Shown piece after piece: positions 12,130-24,700 of a stretch of 64,000 bases of DNA. Source of the stretch: Paramacrobiotus metropolitanus (Eukaryota > Tardigrada > Eutardigrada > Parachela > Macrobiotidae). Made by a program: the position numbers and the translations under genes. The DNA lies in contig NW_026570420.1 in NCBI RefSeq assembly GCF_019649055.1, positions 1-64,000 of the forward strand, written 5' to 3'. The notes below the pieces were generated by a model. The model was not told the DNA's origin, searched no databases, and worked only from the letters and a program-made list of their open reading frames with translations. Position 1 is the stretch's first letter. Every line of letters starts with the position of its first letter.

Positions 12130-12545
12130 CTTATGTTTTCATGGGCAGCTCGTTCATCGTCAAATCCTGAATATACCAGCAGCGTGGTGGCGCAGTAGGG
12201 ATCGGCAGCGCCGCGCTCCGAGACAAGGGCTGTGCTGCAGACCGGGGATGTACGAGCTGCCGTCACAGGTGATGTATGGCGCACTGGCACAGCGCCCTAG
12301 CCTCGAAATCGAATGATGCCTCCGCATGGGCACAGGGAAGATGTCGACGTGGTTGCCGCGGCAGCAGGTTATAATATAGTGGTGACGAAATGAAGGCACA
12401 AGGAAAACAAGTGCTGCACCAATACAACGGCGTCACTGTTGGCTTACGTGGCAGCACGGCTGAGCCGGCAAAGGTCACCGTCAACTCCCAGCCGGACATG
12501 GACCGTGCTGGTCGGTGGCAGCATGCAGATAAACTGCCCGCGGCA
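12130..12545 (-). pseudogene. Remnant D of the two-Ig-domain family
   Basis: Only fragments of the family survive here on the minus strand, in three frames. A piece like the end of Ig1 (ICMLP) lies near 12530. APYIT with PGLQ, matching the Ig2 segment APYP...PGL of A and B, lies near 12260-12300. ERGAADPYCATTLLV, matching GGADTFCATTLTV, lies near 12185. No signal-peptide exon or intact Ig fold can be assembled. Homology rests on order and the CATTL block, so the limits are approximate. Confidence 0.6.
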
Positions 12546-12970
12546 TCCTCCAGCTTACAAGTAAAGCGGGCAGGATAGTAAATAAGACAACGCTCATGCG
12601 ATTATCCGTGACTGTGATCAGCAGCTTTCTGCCGCGATGTTGTTTGTCAAATTCTTGGAAGGATTGGCTTGGTTAACTAGACCCGTTAACGGATAACCGG
12701 TGGTGTCGGTGAAAAACCTCTTTTGTCTGCAGTCTAGAAATAGGCAGATCACGGGGGTGGTGCGCTGCTGCGCCTTCCGATCCGCTATCGAGAGATATTA
12801 TTGTAGGGTGAAGAAAACAAGTGCAGCCGGAATGCTGTCGTCTATTCGGTGGTATTTAAGGATTACTTGTACAGTAAGTAACTGTAAGCCGCTCGCGCAC
12901 GCGCCCCTCGATCAATACATCTTAGATTATAAATGCTGCATCACCCGCAGTCGACGAATTTGTGTTGCAA

Positions 12971-13030
12971 CAAACTTCACAGTGTTCTTGCTATTTGTGC
13001 AGCACATATAACAAGAACACTGAAGTTTGT
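12971..13030. repeat. Near-palindromic hairpin, about 29-bp stem
   Basis: CAAACTTCA...GTGTTCTTG at 12971-12990 pairs with CAAGAACACTGAAGTTTG at 13013-13030, and the inner bases continue the pairing almost to the centre (GTGCAGCAC). A further copy of GTGTTCTTGTTATTTGTGC follows at 13029-13047, and a 17-bp palindrome lies at 13056-13072. Confidence 0.75.
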
Positions 13031-13146
13031 GTTCTTGTTATTTGTGCTGAAATTAGAGCACAAATTGTGCTCTATTTTTCTTATGTTTCAGTTCGCTACA
13101 TCAGCAATGATCAGTATAAGAAAGAACCTGCGCTTGATAAATGCTG

Positions 13147-13230
13147 TGCATTCAGTTGTTTCCATTGGTTTGCTGGGTGCACGGGCGACCGGCGTGCCAC
13201 CAATAAACCAATGGAAACAACTGAATTGCA
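13147..13230. ncRNA. Candidate precursor-type hairpin, 84 nt
   Basis: The arms 13147-13181 and 13195-13230 pair over about 35 positions with one bulge and a few mismatches, leaving a 13-nt loop. The paired core reads TTCAGTTGTTTCCATTGGTT on the 5' arm. Size and shape suit a microRNA precursor, but a small inverted-repeat element would look the same, and nothing shows that it is transcribed. Confidence 0.35.
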
Positions 13231-13360
13231 TCGGATGTTGCATCGGATTAGCCAGATGATCGGATCTGCCAAATGCCTCCCAAGAAGATATTTTTTATCA
13301 GTAGCCGAAATGATAAAGAGAGGAGAAAGAGTGACAACGCAAAGAATTTTCCCAATTTTC

Positions 13361-13418
13361 CCATTATTTGAACTGATATGCTATCATACCAGATACCAGT
13401 TCAAACTTCAAATAGTGG
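13361..13418. repeat. Hairpin, 58 nt
   Basis: CCATTATTTGAACTG at the left pairs with CAGTTCAAA and CAAATAGTGG at the right with a small internal bulge. It is the third hairpin within 450 bp. Confidence 0.5.
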
Positions 13419-15730
13419 CAAAAGTGTATCAATTGAATGCTCGTGTTATACTCGTAGCAAACAAGCGTTCAACTGAAGGTTGTCATTCTTCGGTATGTTA
13501 TAGCTCTAGTGGATGCCACGGTGCACAACAAGAATCAATACGAAGGCGCTGGCAAAAAGGAATTCCGGGCAAGAAGAACTGACGAGGCGCCGTAATTAAG
13601 CCTGCCCGTGCCACGCCACAGTCACTCGTGACCTTTAACGGTAACTCCGGTCAGTTCATAAGTTATGCATGTACAATTATCCCTAATATAGATAGAGCGC
13701 ATTTGCGTCTTATTGAAGGACGTAATTACATTATATCGAGAAATATAAAAATTCCGTTAGCACTTCGGCCTCACCTATCGCGCACAATCCGTCCGTCATG
13801 TGGAACTGCCATCAAGCATGTCGGCTTCCTCACCAAGCCGTTTTCGACTACGGGGTAACCTTTAACATCGTCATCTTGTCCCGACCTCTTGACGATTCCA
13901 CATAGTGTAGTTGCTTTGTGCCTGTACAGGACACCTGTTTCCAGCAATCACAACGTGTAAACTCTAAATGAATCAGACGCTGACGCAGATTGCCAAAGGA
14001 TAATCTTTGTGTGTCAGCGACGACCAGCGGATACGCGGATCTGTTGAGGTGCCAGCGCGACAGTATCGCGCCTCTAATCATCCGCGGTACGTACAACGGA
14101 CCCCACGTTTCTAATGCAGCTAGTTCTCATTTTTATTTATCCGATATTGTTAGAGTCTTTACGATTTTGGTAAAATTATTTCTTTTGTCGTTGTTAAGGC
14201 CTTGAGGAAGTGGATCCGCTGGGCAGGTCAACGCAGTGACCACTGTCAGCTTCCATATTGCAGCATACCTCAACGAGCAATGATACCATACTATCAGTCC
14301 GTGGATAACGAGCCTGTGCAGCTGGAACTGGAAGAGCTGTCTTCCGCTGCCGGATGCACGCCTGCCCGACATTTCGATCATATCCAACACTGGCGCGTGG
14401 CTCTCTACGCTCGCTTCCGGCCAAAATGAACATGCACACCCCGTGCCGATCATTACCAAAAGTCACTACTGAGCGGCAGTTTCATATATAGCGCAGAAGT
14501 CGGCCAGTTATAATTTCCATCACGGAATTAATTGGGATAAAATGAGTAAAGCAACATTTAAATAAATAAATAAATAATTAAAGTAATTATAATTATAACA
14601 AAACGCCCCTTGAAAGTACGTAGTTGTTTATCGTATTTATGAAATAACAGTAGTGTAATACTTAGTAATATGTAATACAGCTAATAATACTAATTATTAG
14701 GAAAATATTTAATAGTTTTATGGATGTCAGTCCCGTCTCACATCAACGGGGACCAGTTATTCTGGTTTAAGCGATGCTTTCCTGTCTGTATTCACACTGA
14801 ATTAAACTGACTGATATTACTTATAGTAAGAAAACCAATGCATTACGTAAATTGTAATGATAGGTAATAAATAATATTTGAATAAATAATACTGGTGCAA
14901 TATACTTTTATTATAAGTCCATGCCAGCAATGCTGCGCATTTCACTGGTACACATATACTTCTACTGTAAATTATTTCAGTGGGAGATTCACCATACACT
15001 GCATACTCTGCGCTGCGGCGTTATTCCCGTTTCTCTTGTCGGCATATCAATCGTACAGGCCTTTCAATAAGACGACTTTACTGCCCTGTAGTTTTAAACT
15101 TCTACACCGTCCGACTATATGGTTGCTTGTGGGGGGATTGAGCACCGAAAAGCAGCGACTCCTCAGATTGTATCCTGCTTGTTCACATCAGCGAACATCC
15201 CCAACGTCGGCCACACTGCACGGTGTTTTTGTATAAGAAATGCCACCGAACATCTCAACGGTACCACGCGTTAGAATTCTGAAGGATTCGAATGCCTAAT
15301 TGTACTACACTCAACAAGAAGACAGCATACGCCAGCGGTTAGCCGGGTATTTAGACAGTCAGCAACAGGCGCAACTGCCGGATTACCAAGCACCTTTTCC
15401 ACGTTGCCTGGCAACCGATTAATTCTGAACAACACACATCCGTACGCCACACTCAATATATAATTAATATTATAATAAGACTTCACCTTGCCATCAATCC
15501 GCTGCAGTAATAACCAATGTTGCAGAACATCATCGCGGACGTCGCGGGATTCCTCCAAAGGTCGCAAGCGCACGAAATGCCGTTTCACCACTCAAGTACG
15601 CGCTGCCGGCGCACTGCAGTTCCTCACCGCCGGACGAAACATGTCCGGTGCAGCGTTATCTCTGGGTGCATGTCGGCTGGCATTTCTGACAGCTGACGCT
15701 GCCGGAATCATTTGCGCGTCATCTCGCGCA
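13419..15730. other. Gene-free spacer before Ig paralogue E
   Basis: No exon is supported. AT-rich DNA at 14550-14700 includes short AAAT and ATT repeats. Confidence 0.45.
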
Positions 15731-16723
15731 ATGGCCATCATAAACGTTGACTCCGTACATTACGTTTATAGCATTTTCTTGCTGGCTGTGATTCTTGGAC
15801 ACGTTGGACAAAGCTGCCCGATCACACCACCGACACCACGTAAGTTGTCCTTGGTGCCCTTTTTTTGGCCGACAGAGCATTGAACGTTTCTTTGGGTCTC
15901 CCCTCGATGCATTGCAGTGCAGCGTGCCGCCAAGGCAGTTCAGCAAGCCGAAGCCCACATGACCGACAACGTTATCATCCTGCCGGCCTTCGAGAACGAG
16001 ACTACCGGGGAGGCGCCACCGGCCAACACCGTGCGCGTCCCGTTGGGAGACACGGCGAGCCTTTCCTGCAACGCCGAACCGGTTCAACGGATCGTCTGGC
16101 GCCACCACAACGCCACCATCCAAGGCGTCGATGTGGTGATATACTCCACGAAAGGTCACTACTACCGACTGACGTCCAGCGCTAGCACCAGCTCTCTCTT
16201 GATCCACAACGTCACCCGCGAGGCGGCCGGGACGGTAGAGTGTCTTCTGACGAAAGGTGACCTTTTAGCGGAGACCACCAGTGGTGACCTTTCCGTCCTC
16301 CGGCAGTTCGAGCTAGAGCCGAAACTGCGCCCTCAAGACGTCTTCGTTGCGCCCATGCGCAACGTGTCCACGCCGCTGTGGAGCTTCTCCATGACGTGCA
16401 CCGGCCGCCTGGACTGCAGCCGGGCGGGTACCGCCGCGCACTTTATCTGGAAGTACGACGGGCATTTCGTAGCGTCGCCGTATCACTACCTCAACACAAT
16501 CGCCGGTAATTTGCGTCCTACCGGTTTGCAACTCGGCACCATCACCGCTGCGCTGTCGCTGCCCGGAGCGGCCGATCCCGTGTGCTACACCACGCTGACC
16601 ATTACGATGGACGAGAACACCAATCATCGGCCGGCGCGGGTGGACTGCTGGATCCGCACCGATGTGCGCCGTCACGAGTGGTTTGTGCAGTCGGCATACG
16701 TCCATTTCACGCAGTCAATTTAG
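15731..16723 (+). CDS. Secreted two-Ig-domain protein E (two exons, intact)
   Basis: The coding sequence joins 15731-15839 and 15918-16723 (304 aa) across a 78-bp intron with GTAAGT donor and TTGCAG acceptor, phase 1, the same position as in A and C. The N-terminus has a hydrophobic signal (VYSIFLLAVILGHVGQSC). After the intron, LQRAAKAVQQAEAHMTD matches the family. Ig1 has SLSC, IVWRHH and EAAGTVEC; Ig2 has MTCTGRLDCSR, FIWKYDGHF and VCYTTLTI. E lacks the extra cysteine pair that follows Ig1 in B and C. In its place is a longer loop, TKGDLLAETTSGDLSV, that looks built by a short duplication. No membrane anchor is visible. Function is unknown; secretion is inferred. Confidence 0.87.
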
Positions 16724-19700
16724 ACGACCGGTTGTTGTTGCGAATTTTTGAATTTTTGATTATTGCGATTAATGTACGGTAAGCTTTGGTTTTCTTGAAT
16801 AGACTTTTCGTTGTATGGCTAGGTTGTGCATTACGCTCTACACGTTATTTGATGTCGTTGTTATTGTTTGCGTTTTTATTGTCTCATTAAGATTTGAGTT
16901 AAAATATAAGAAAGCTGGGCATGGGGTCAGTTGCACCCCGATTCGCTAACGCGTAAACTCTCGCATATTCCGCTTACATTTCTTACCAAACCGAAATAAG
17001 CTTTAGGATCATCAGATGATCTACTATCAACATTATCCACAGGTTGCCTTGAGCGGCAGACAAAACATTTTTAGCAGTATGACGAGAAGCTTAACGTATA
17101 TCCACTGTTAAATACCGGCTACCAGATACGAAATTGCCACATTTCCAGTATCGATCGACTTCGTTTAATTTTCCATTTAAACCACCTTTCCAGTTTTACC
17201 CCGCATTTCCCGATAATTTTATTCAGCGAACGAGATACCTGAGCGTGGTTTTAGCTGAGTTCTGGTAGCGGATATTCGATTTAAATTAAGAGCTATTAAT
17301 TACGTGCAACCACTCTCCAAGAGGCCAGTAATGTTTGGCGTGACGTAAAGTGCCATAAAGAAATAAAATACTACTGGTTAAGCACATTATAAAATAACAG
17401 TACATATGTAAAGTCAGCAATATGTGCACCCATAGATATGATTAATTTCTGGCGTGCAGCGCCGGCATACACTGCACCACACCGCCGGAAGTTGTCTGTG
17501 TAACGAGCACGTTCTCCGTGTAGCAATTTGCCCGCTCTCCGCTGGGACACACAGTCACACAGTACATCGATATGTTAACAGCGTGTACGTTGCTGTTGCC
17601 GCTCAACTCTTCTCTCATCGCATATACGCATATACAGTAGTTCCAGCGAGCGCTACATGCGCTTGAGTTAGGGCATCTTCTTGCTGCTGCGCCAGCAGAT
17701 ATCCAGCTATACCAGCCACTTCCGACCGGCTATTTCGGGATGGCCAGCGGAATGTAAATTAATTGCCTTTTATATTGCACTAAATCATTGCGCGCCCCCG
17801 CTCATCTATACGCGCAGGCAAATGCCGGTATTTAAATGTTCTGCGTCAAACGCTGCCTGTATACTGAACACCGGATGTTTCCGCGTAAGATCATCAGCGC
17901 GCTTCTTCCATTGGCATCCGACGCGGCAACACAACCGATCGCGATCTGGCAATGCGCCGATATTTCTCCGCGAGTTTATTTTCTCAAGAATAACGCGCTG
18001 TTAATCTTTCCTCCGGACACGTATGCACCATTAATAACGCTCACTCTTCCCGGCACTAAAATACTGTAATCCGATGCTACACTGATGTATTTATTCTCTG
18101 ATTTTTTCTGGATTTATTTCCCTTGCATCCTGTGAAGATAATTAGGTAAGTCTGCGCATAAAACGTGCTTTAGTAAACGCGCTAAACCTCGACGCTGTTG
18201 CGCGCGGTGTAAAAAAATACAACGGCTGTAGCGTCGCCGGCGGCGTTGATGTGTTCCCAAGGCAGTCGTCAAGTGTGCGACATTAGCCGTTCGCGCGCGG
18301 CAACGGCCCATTCCGCCGCGCGACAACACGCTGATTATCCGCACTTTTCGCGCCTGTCCAACGGCATTACTGTCTCCCTCGCTGATCCCATCGATCGGGG
18401 AAACGTTCCCCATCAGCGTCCCGAATTCCCCAAACGCCGCTTAACGCGCACCGTCGAGTCGCGCAATCGCGCCGGCGTCTGATGAGAAAACCCTATCGAG
18501 CGTTGCGATCGTGAAAAATTCCAAAGGTCACCGTCCCTTTCCCGGGTTTGTACGTCAGCGAACAGCCGTTCCCCGCCGGAAGTCCCACCAGGCGAACCCG
18601 GGATGATTACGGGAAGAGCCGGGGTCGGGGATTTTTTGGTGTACGCGCGCGCACCGCGTATCGCGTTGATCCGGTTGTTATTGAGAGAGAGAGAGGGAGA
18701 GAGCGAGAGAATAGAGTCTCCACGCTCACCTGATTTCCTGTTGGTCTCTTCCGCTCCGGCTCTTTTCAGGCCCGGGCTCGCAGCAACGGCCGCGTAACAA
18801 GGCATTGTGCCTGCGCCGGCATGCCGCGCTCCATTAGCGCAATTATTCCCCTTACCTGTGTGCAGCTTAGACAAAGTGCCGCGGCGCTGTATAATCTGTA
18901 CAGCGCTGTGCGGCCGATGTATCGATCGGTGTTGTTCGATTAAGGATTGCCGACGGCCGGCGCGCTGATCCGATCGGATGACGGCCGATATACCGACATT
19001 ATATTATCGCCTCCATTCACCGTCAATCCGCTCTACCGTCAGCACGACCCCGACCTTGAATCGACGCTAATTCCCCATTGATGCGAAGCCCTGTGTCGGT
19101 AAACACGGCTCTCGTCTCTCTCACTTGTCCCGTTTTTTCTCCTTCTATGCGCAAACACGCATGCCTTCAGTACGTTCGCTGCGTGTCGAGATTTTAATTA
19201 TACATATAACACTTGACCTATATTGTCCACGCCAGCAGTTGTGCCGCTGACCGTTGCCCTGACCTGGCAGTTGTTGCGGGATAAACAGCGTCCGATGTTT
19301 ATATACCAATGTGATGTAAGTACCGAATGATTACTGTCTGCGCAGCTGTGCGACGCTGTTGCATAACGCGGCTCGGCCTTCACTATATATGCATCAAGGT
19401 CAAACTGCGGAAACCGCGTTTCCGCTGCCGCATCCCAAAAAATTCCCGGAATACTTGGCGGGATGAGCAGAGCATCCAGAAAATTGCGAGACGAGTTGAA
19501 AAATCGGCTTGTAAATTTAATGAAAAATATACGGGTTTTTGGAAAATTTAATTATGAGGGATTTTTTTTAATTCATTGTGTGTGATATTTTGATGGCTTG
19601 ATTAGCCAGCGACCTTAGCAAGGTAGGCATTGTCGTCCGTGTAATTGTATCCACGGGAACCCGGTGATCGATGACAGCGCGCTGGATGGCGCGCGCGCAC

Positions 19701-21786
19701 CGGCTCGGTTTGATTAGCGCGCCGCGCGTAATCGCTCATTTGGGCAATTTACCTGCATAGCCAATGGAAATTGCGGATAAAAATAGCCCGCCGCGCGCAG
19801 CCGCTGCTACTCCGTGTAGCGGTGTCCGGCGGGGATGCATGTTGACGGGGAAGGAAGCAAGAAAAGGGACGAGTGATCAGCGCGGATTAAGTGCCGGTCC
19901 ACACCGCTCACGGAGAGACGGCTGAGCGCGGTGTCAGTGCGATTAACAGCGCACTTAACGCGCTCGCTTAATTGAATGATCACTCAATTGCCGGCTAATC
20001 CCGTTTTCTATGCACTGGGAGCAGCGGCTCCGCTCCCAAATCAACTGGGAGGAAACGGCGCTAATTACACGGCCGGCAATGTAGTCAATCTTTTACCGGT
20101 ATATATATCTTTAAACACAGCACATGCACATATATGTATTACGTGTGCACATAACTATATATTTTTTTATATGCATGTATGTTTTAATGCATATATAATT
20201 TTTTTATACACATATATGTTTTTACATACATATATACATATATTTTTTTATATACATATATTTTTTATATACATTTTTTATGTACTTTTTTTACGCCGTA
20301 GATATATTTTTAGTAAACAGTTTTTTATGCGTAATTGTTTAGACGCTATTAAATTTTATTATATGAATACTAACTACGTAACCAGGGTCCTCGACACTTT
20401 GCCGTTGTAACCAATTTTCTCCCGTTCCACACATCCCATCTGCACGTTCTAAAGTGCTACAGAATCCTCTCAGTGTCGAGAGTGTTCCTGCATCACAAGT
20501 TTTTTGCAAAGCCCAATCCCCACAGTCCAGTGGTCACTCGAAAGCTTGTTGTCATGGTGGCCATTAGCTTAACATGGGCTGTTTGTATATCCCCAGATTA
20601 TATTACAATTATTGTTATTACATCGAATTGTCATTGAAATTAGCGAACTGCGAATGAGCAAAATAAGTAACAGATTCTGCTCATGCCTGTTTATTTTGTT
20701 CGTGCCTCCTTAATGTAGTAAACATCGTGTCGTTATTTATTACATATGTAATTAACCTTTTAACATGCTCGAAATCCTAAGACATTATTCATCCGTGCTG
20801 GGCTTGTATATAAGTACGTTAATGCGCTATCAACCTTAAATTCGCCGTACGTGAATTTAGCCTAGTTTGCCGGTTTGGGCTGTTCGGAAAACGGTTAACG
20901 ACCAAAACCATCGAGTAACAGCGTAACAAGGCGGAAACCGCGGCAATTTCATGCTCAACCACAATCACAATCATAACCGCATTACACGCTGCCTACAAAC
21001 CGTTACGGCGTGTTGTTGTGATGGGCTGTTGCATTAAGTGATAGACACAGCTGTATTAAGTGTTCACTCGCAGCTGTTGCGCCCGGGCGCAAAAAAACAC
21101 TGATCGACTGACTGGAATGTGTCAGTTTCAAGGCTGTGTTGTTACTTGTTCATCGTTCCAGCCGGGGAATAGATCAGCTGACAGGAGCGGGCCAGCCGCT
21201 CATTACCGGCCGCTGCGGCATGTACGCGCGATGTTAATCTGACCGCCGATTGCTAGCGGATGTTGGCGATCGGGTGTGCGGCTAATGTTAATCCCGGCGC
21301 ACACGCAGCGGGAGAGACAACGCTGATGAGGCCATCATCGCCGGCGCGTGTGCGCCCCGTGCGCGCTTGCACCGCCCGCAGTAGCACAGCGGACGGGGAA
21401 AGCAAACACGGCGGTTTATTTGAGCGGGGTTGAAGTGGCCGTAACGTCGTTGCTATATCGGGTGCAGTTTTCCTACATGTTGTCGTTCTTGCAGTGCTCG
21501 ATATCGACATATGTACGCGGAGTACAGAAACCGGTATCTCGTTCATAAGCAGCCGGAAGCGGAGCAGCGCGTCTTCATCCCGGTTTATCATAACGCCAGT
21601 GTGTGGATAATAATTATTGGTCCGGATGCTTCCGGCCAGTGCTGGATTTATTGACATTCCAGCGGGAATGTTTAATTGGACGGAATAAACACGGCGCACG
21701 CTGGGATAACGGCACTGCGGAATATATATTTTATCCTGGTTTGGAATTAAGCGAAACTGGATTTCCTGCGCAACCACTTGCTAAGT
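16724..21786. other. Five-kilobase gene-poor stretch upstream of the Kir channel
   Basis: No exon is supported. It contains a short GA repeat (about 18680-18712) and an AT/T-rich low-complexity run (about 20100-20300). From about 17.8 to 19.9 kb it is relatively CpG- and GC-rich, which may include regulatory DNA for the channel gene; that is inference only. Confidence 0.4.
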
Positions 21787-24700
21787 ATGCGCCCGCGCCG
21801 CACCGGCACCGCGCAGCTGCAGTTGGGCGGCGAGTCCAGTATCGCGGCGGATGATGCCAGCTCCTCGGCGGCCACGGCGCTCCTCGACGTCGAAAGCGGT
21901 AAGCTCTATTTTTTACCATTGATTTTATTTTATTTATAATTTATTTCCTTTGATCGTCAACTTCCGGTTGAAGCGGATTTTTGCGGGTTATTAAAAGTGA
22001 AATAATCGCACTGGTATCAGGTTGCAGCGATGAGTGGCCGCAGCAGAGACAACCGGCAATTTACGTAGTTCAGTCGCCAGACAGGAATGTTTCCTCTAAA
22101 TTGCTACAACTTTTTCTCCCCTCACCCGCTCATTCACTTCTGCTAACACGGCGGAACGTGACTTCCGTCCGTCCAGCGTTGGTGTTTATTTTGCGCTTAT
22201 TTATTCGTTCAACGCGCATCGTCAGTTTCCTAATAATTGTTAGAACAATGATTTTATTGATTAAGCTAAAAATATATTTAGCAAAATATTAATCAAACCA
22301 TATTAAATTTTCCGATAATTGTCGAGGAATTATGGTTGTTTATTAGCTGGAAAAATTCCCTTAATAACGTAGCACGAAACCGGTGCATAATTTGATCTGA
22401 CATAATCATATTTCCTGCCCTGATTTTAATTTATTTTAATTACTGAAATTGTTTATCTGTAATTGGTAATATTTAATTCTGGCCAATTACGGGTATTTAA
22501 TATATTTTAATTACGAAGATTATTTAAGCGTAATTTGCACTATTTGAATCTTGCCAATAATTACGGGTATTTAATATTACACTGCAGAATTTTGGCGGTC
22601 AGTCCCGGCGGGAATTATCGCAAATTATCCGCGGAATTTAATACATTAATGACAGCGTGCCGCACGCAGTTCCTGCCTGTTGACGGCATCGGCATCACAG
22701 CGCACGCGGCGCATCCGTCGCTGTCGGTAAATGTCGCTGTTTATCGTGTCTTCGGCGCTGTTAATAGGCTATTAACGCCATTTAGCACCCGGCTTCTTCG
22801 AACGGGTTAAGGACGGACATTTAATTCCTTATTAAATTTTTATTATCGTGGTATCAACCGAGACACTGTTATTAATAATAATAATTCGCAGTCAGACCGT
22901 ATCGAACAACGTCCGTTAAAAGTTTCGTTGAAGCAACCGGCACGAGTTTGTTATTAAGCTTTTTCTTGTAGTCAGCAGAAGAGTGCAGGTAGGGAATTTT
23001 CGGTGAAATGAAATGTCGAGTCGTTGGGCAAGATGACAAGTATATATTTATCTGCCGGGCAAGACTAACTTGGCGAGATTGGAGAGATGCAGGATAAACA
23101 GCGCGGCAGTGTGTGCAGCGCGGACCGAGTCAACCGAACGCGCTGTTTACTCAGCCGCTGACAGCTGCCAGCGGCCTCACGCTCCACACGGACCCCGAGA
23201 AACCCAACAATATTCTGCGTAGATTTCAATTTTTTTCCCTCCTTTTCCAAGCTTGCAACGTGCACGGCACTTAAATGGGCAACAAACTCACGCGGTGACC
23301 TTTCGCCGCTGGCACGTGACCACCGCGTTAGCTTATAAAATCGGTGTGTACGGAAAAATACGCGGCTATTCGCGGACATTTACTCTGACGTCAGGCGTGC
23401 ATTTGCGCATGTGCTGAATCATGCACGCGTGTGCGTGCGCCGCACCAGTGACTGATATGGGAACGGATGGTCGTTTAAACAGGGCTCATTACGTAAATAT
23501 AATCCCATCACTCTTGCCTTAAACCAACCAACTGTCCCTGCCCGTCAAAAGCGCGCCTTATGCCGCACTACAACGGTACCGGCAACGCCGCTACTTGTTA
23601 TAACTGATGCCCCTCTGAACAGCGAAACCGCAGCGTGAGAAAAATGTGCCAGTCATGCGATCGATGCCGTCGATAATTGGTGGAGGGATGATTAAGTGCG
23701 GGAAGTTAGTGTAATTGAATTGTGTAGTCATCAGGGAAGAACAAGCGGTTGCCGTTGGAAAAAAAACCGTCCATTAAGCGGCGGCAATCATCGGCCGGAG
23801 ATCAAGCCGGATGAGCCGCGCTCTGCGGGCGGGGGCTCCGCTCCACTGCCCGCAGCGCCCAACGGCGCTGACAAACATTCCTTCTCCTCCATCCCGCCAC
23901 TCGCTCCCTCTCCTCAACGATCAGTTTAAATTGCAAAGTAAACTCATCACTCGGCCGGAGTTAGCGCTGCGCTGTCAGATGTTGCTGCTTCCCCGCGGAG
24001 CACTCCTCCCCTCCGCTAATCCCGGCATCGCGTTACGCGTTGCATAAGCAGCAGTGTCTTGAGAAGGGTGTTCCTCTGCCTGCAGGTAAATCGCGGCGCA
24101 ACGGATACCTGACGGTGCAGGAGCCGTCGTCGGCGTCGGTGTCGCTGTCGGAGCGCAGCCGGTCCGCTTCGCCGCTCTTCCTCAGCAGTCGCAGCGCCAA
24201 TGGCTTCCTCTTCCCGTCGCCGGCGGCCGGCAACCGCTCCACGCCCTTCGCCAAGCCGCCCAGTATAATGCGCTTCGTCAGTAAGCAGGGCGACTGTAAT
24301 GTGCGCCACAGCAATGTCTACCGGAAGAATCTCAAGTACCTGGCTGATATCTTCACCACGCTGGTGGACTGCAAGTGGCGTTGGTGCGCCCTCATCTTCG
24401 CCATGGGCTTCTTCAGGTACGCACATGGAGGCTGTCACGTGACGATCTCAGTGCATAAGTAAAGGGCGCGTCCATATATGCTTATGTTAGCAGTAGTCTA
24501 ATTAAAGTATGCAAAGAAATAATTTAGGCATAAGTTACAAAGATATATAAAGTATATATTTATAAAGTTACCCAATTGACCGTAAAGAATACTGCAATCT
24601 TTTATATAAGATCACGGCATATATGCCTTTTTATACGCTTATATATATGATAAGTAATTAACATATGCATATCGGGTGCTATTTTATATAAAAGATCACG

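Noticed and set aside
12962-13582. A 206-codon plus-strand open frame
   Set aside because: It runs through three hairpins and repeated segments and resembles no protein family; openness is probably chance.
18413-18874. A 153-codon minus-strand open frame
   Set aside because: It crosses a GA microsatellite, has low-complexity composition and no recognisable domain or splice context.
19976-20410. A 144-codon plus-strand open frame rich in Tyr, Ile and Phe
   Set aside because: It is encoded by an AT/T-rich low-complexity run and is not protein-like.
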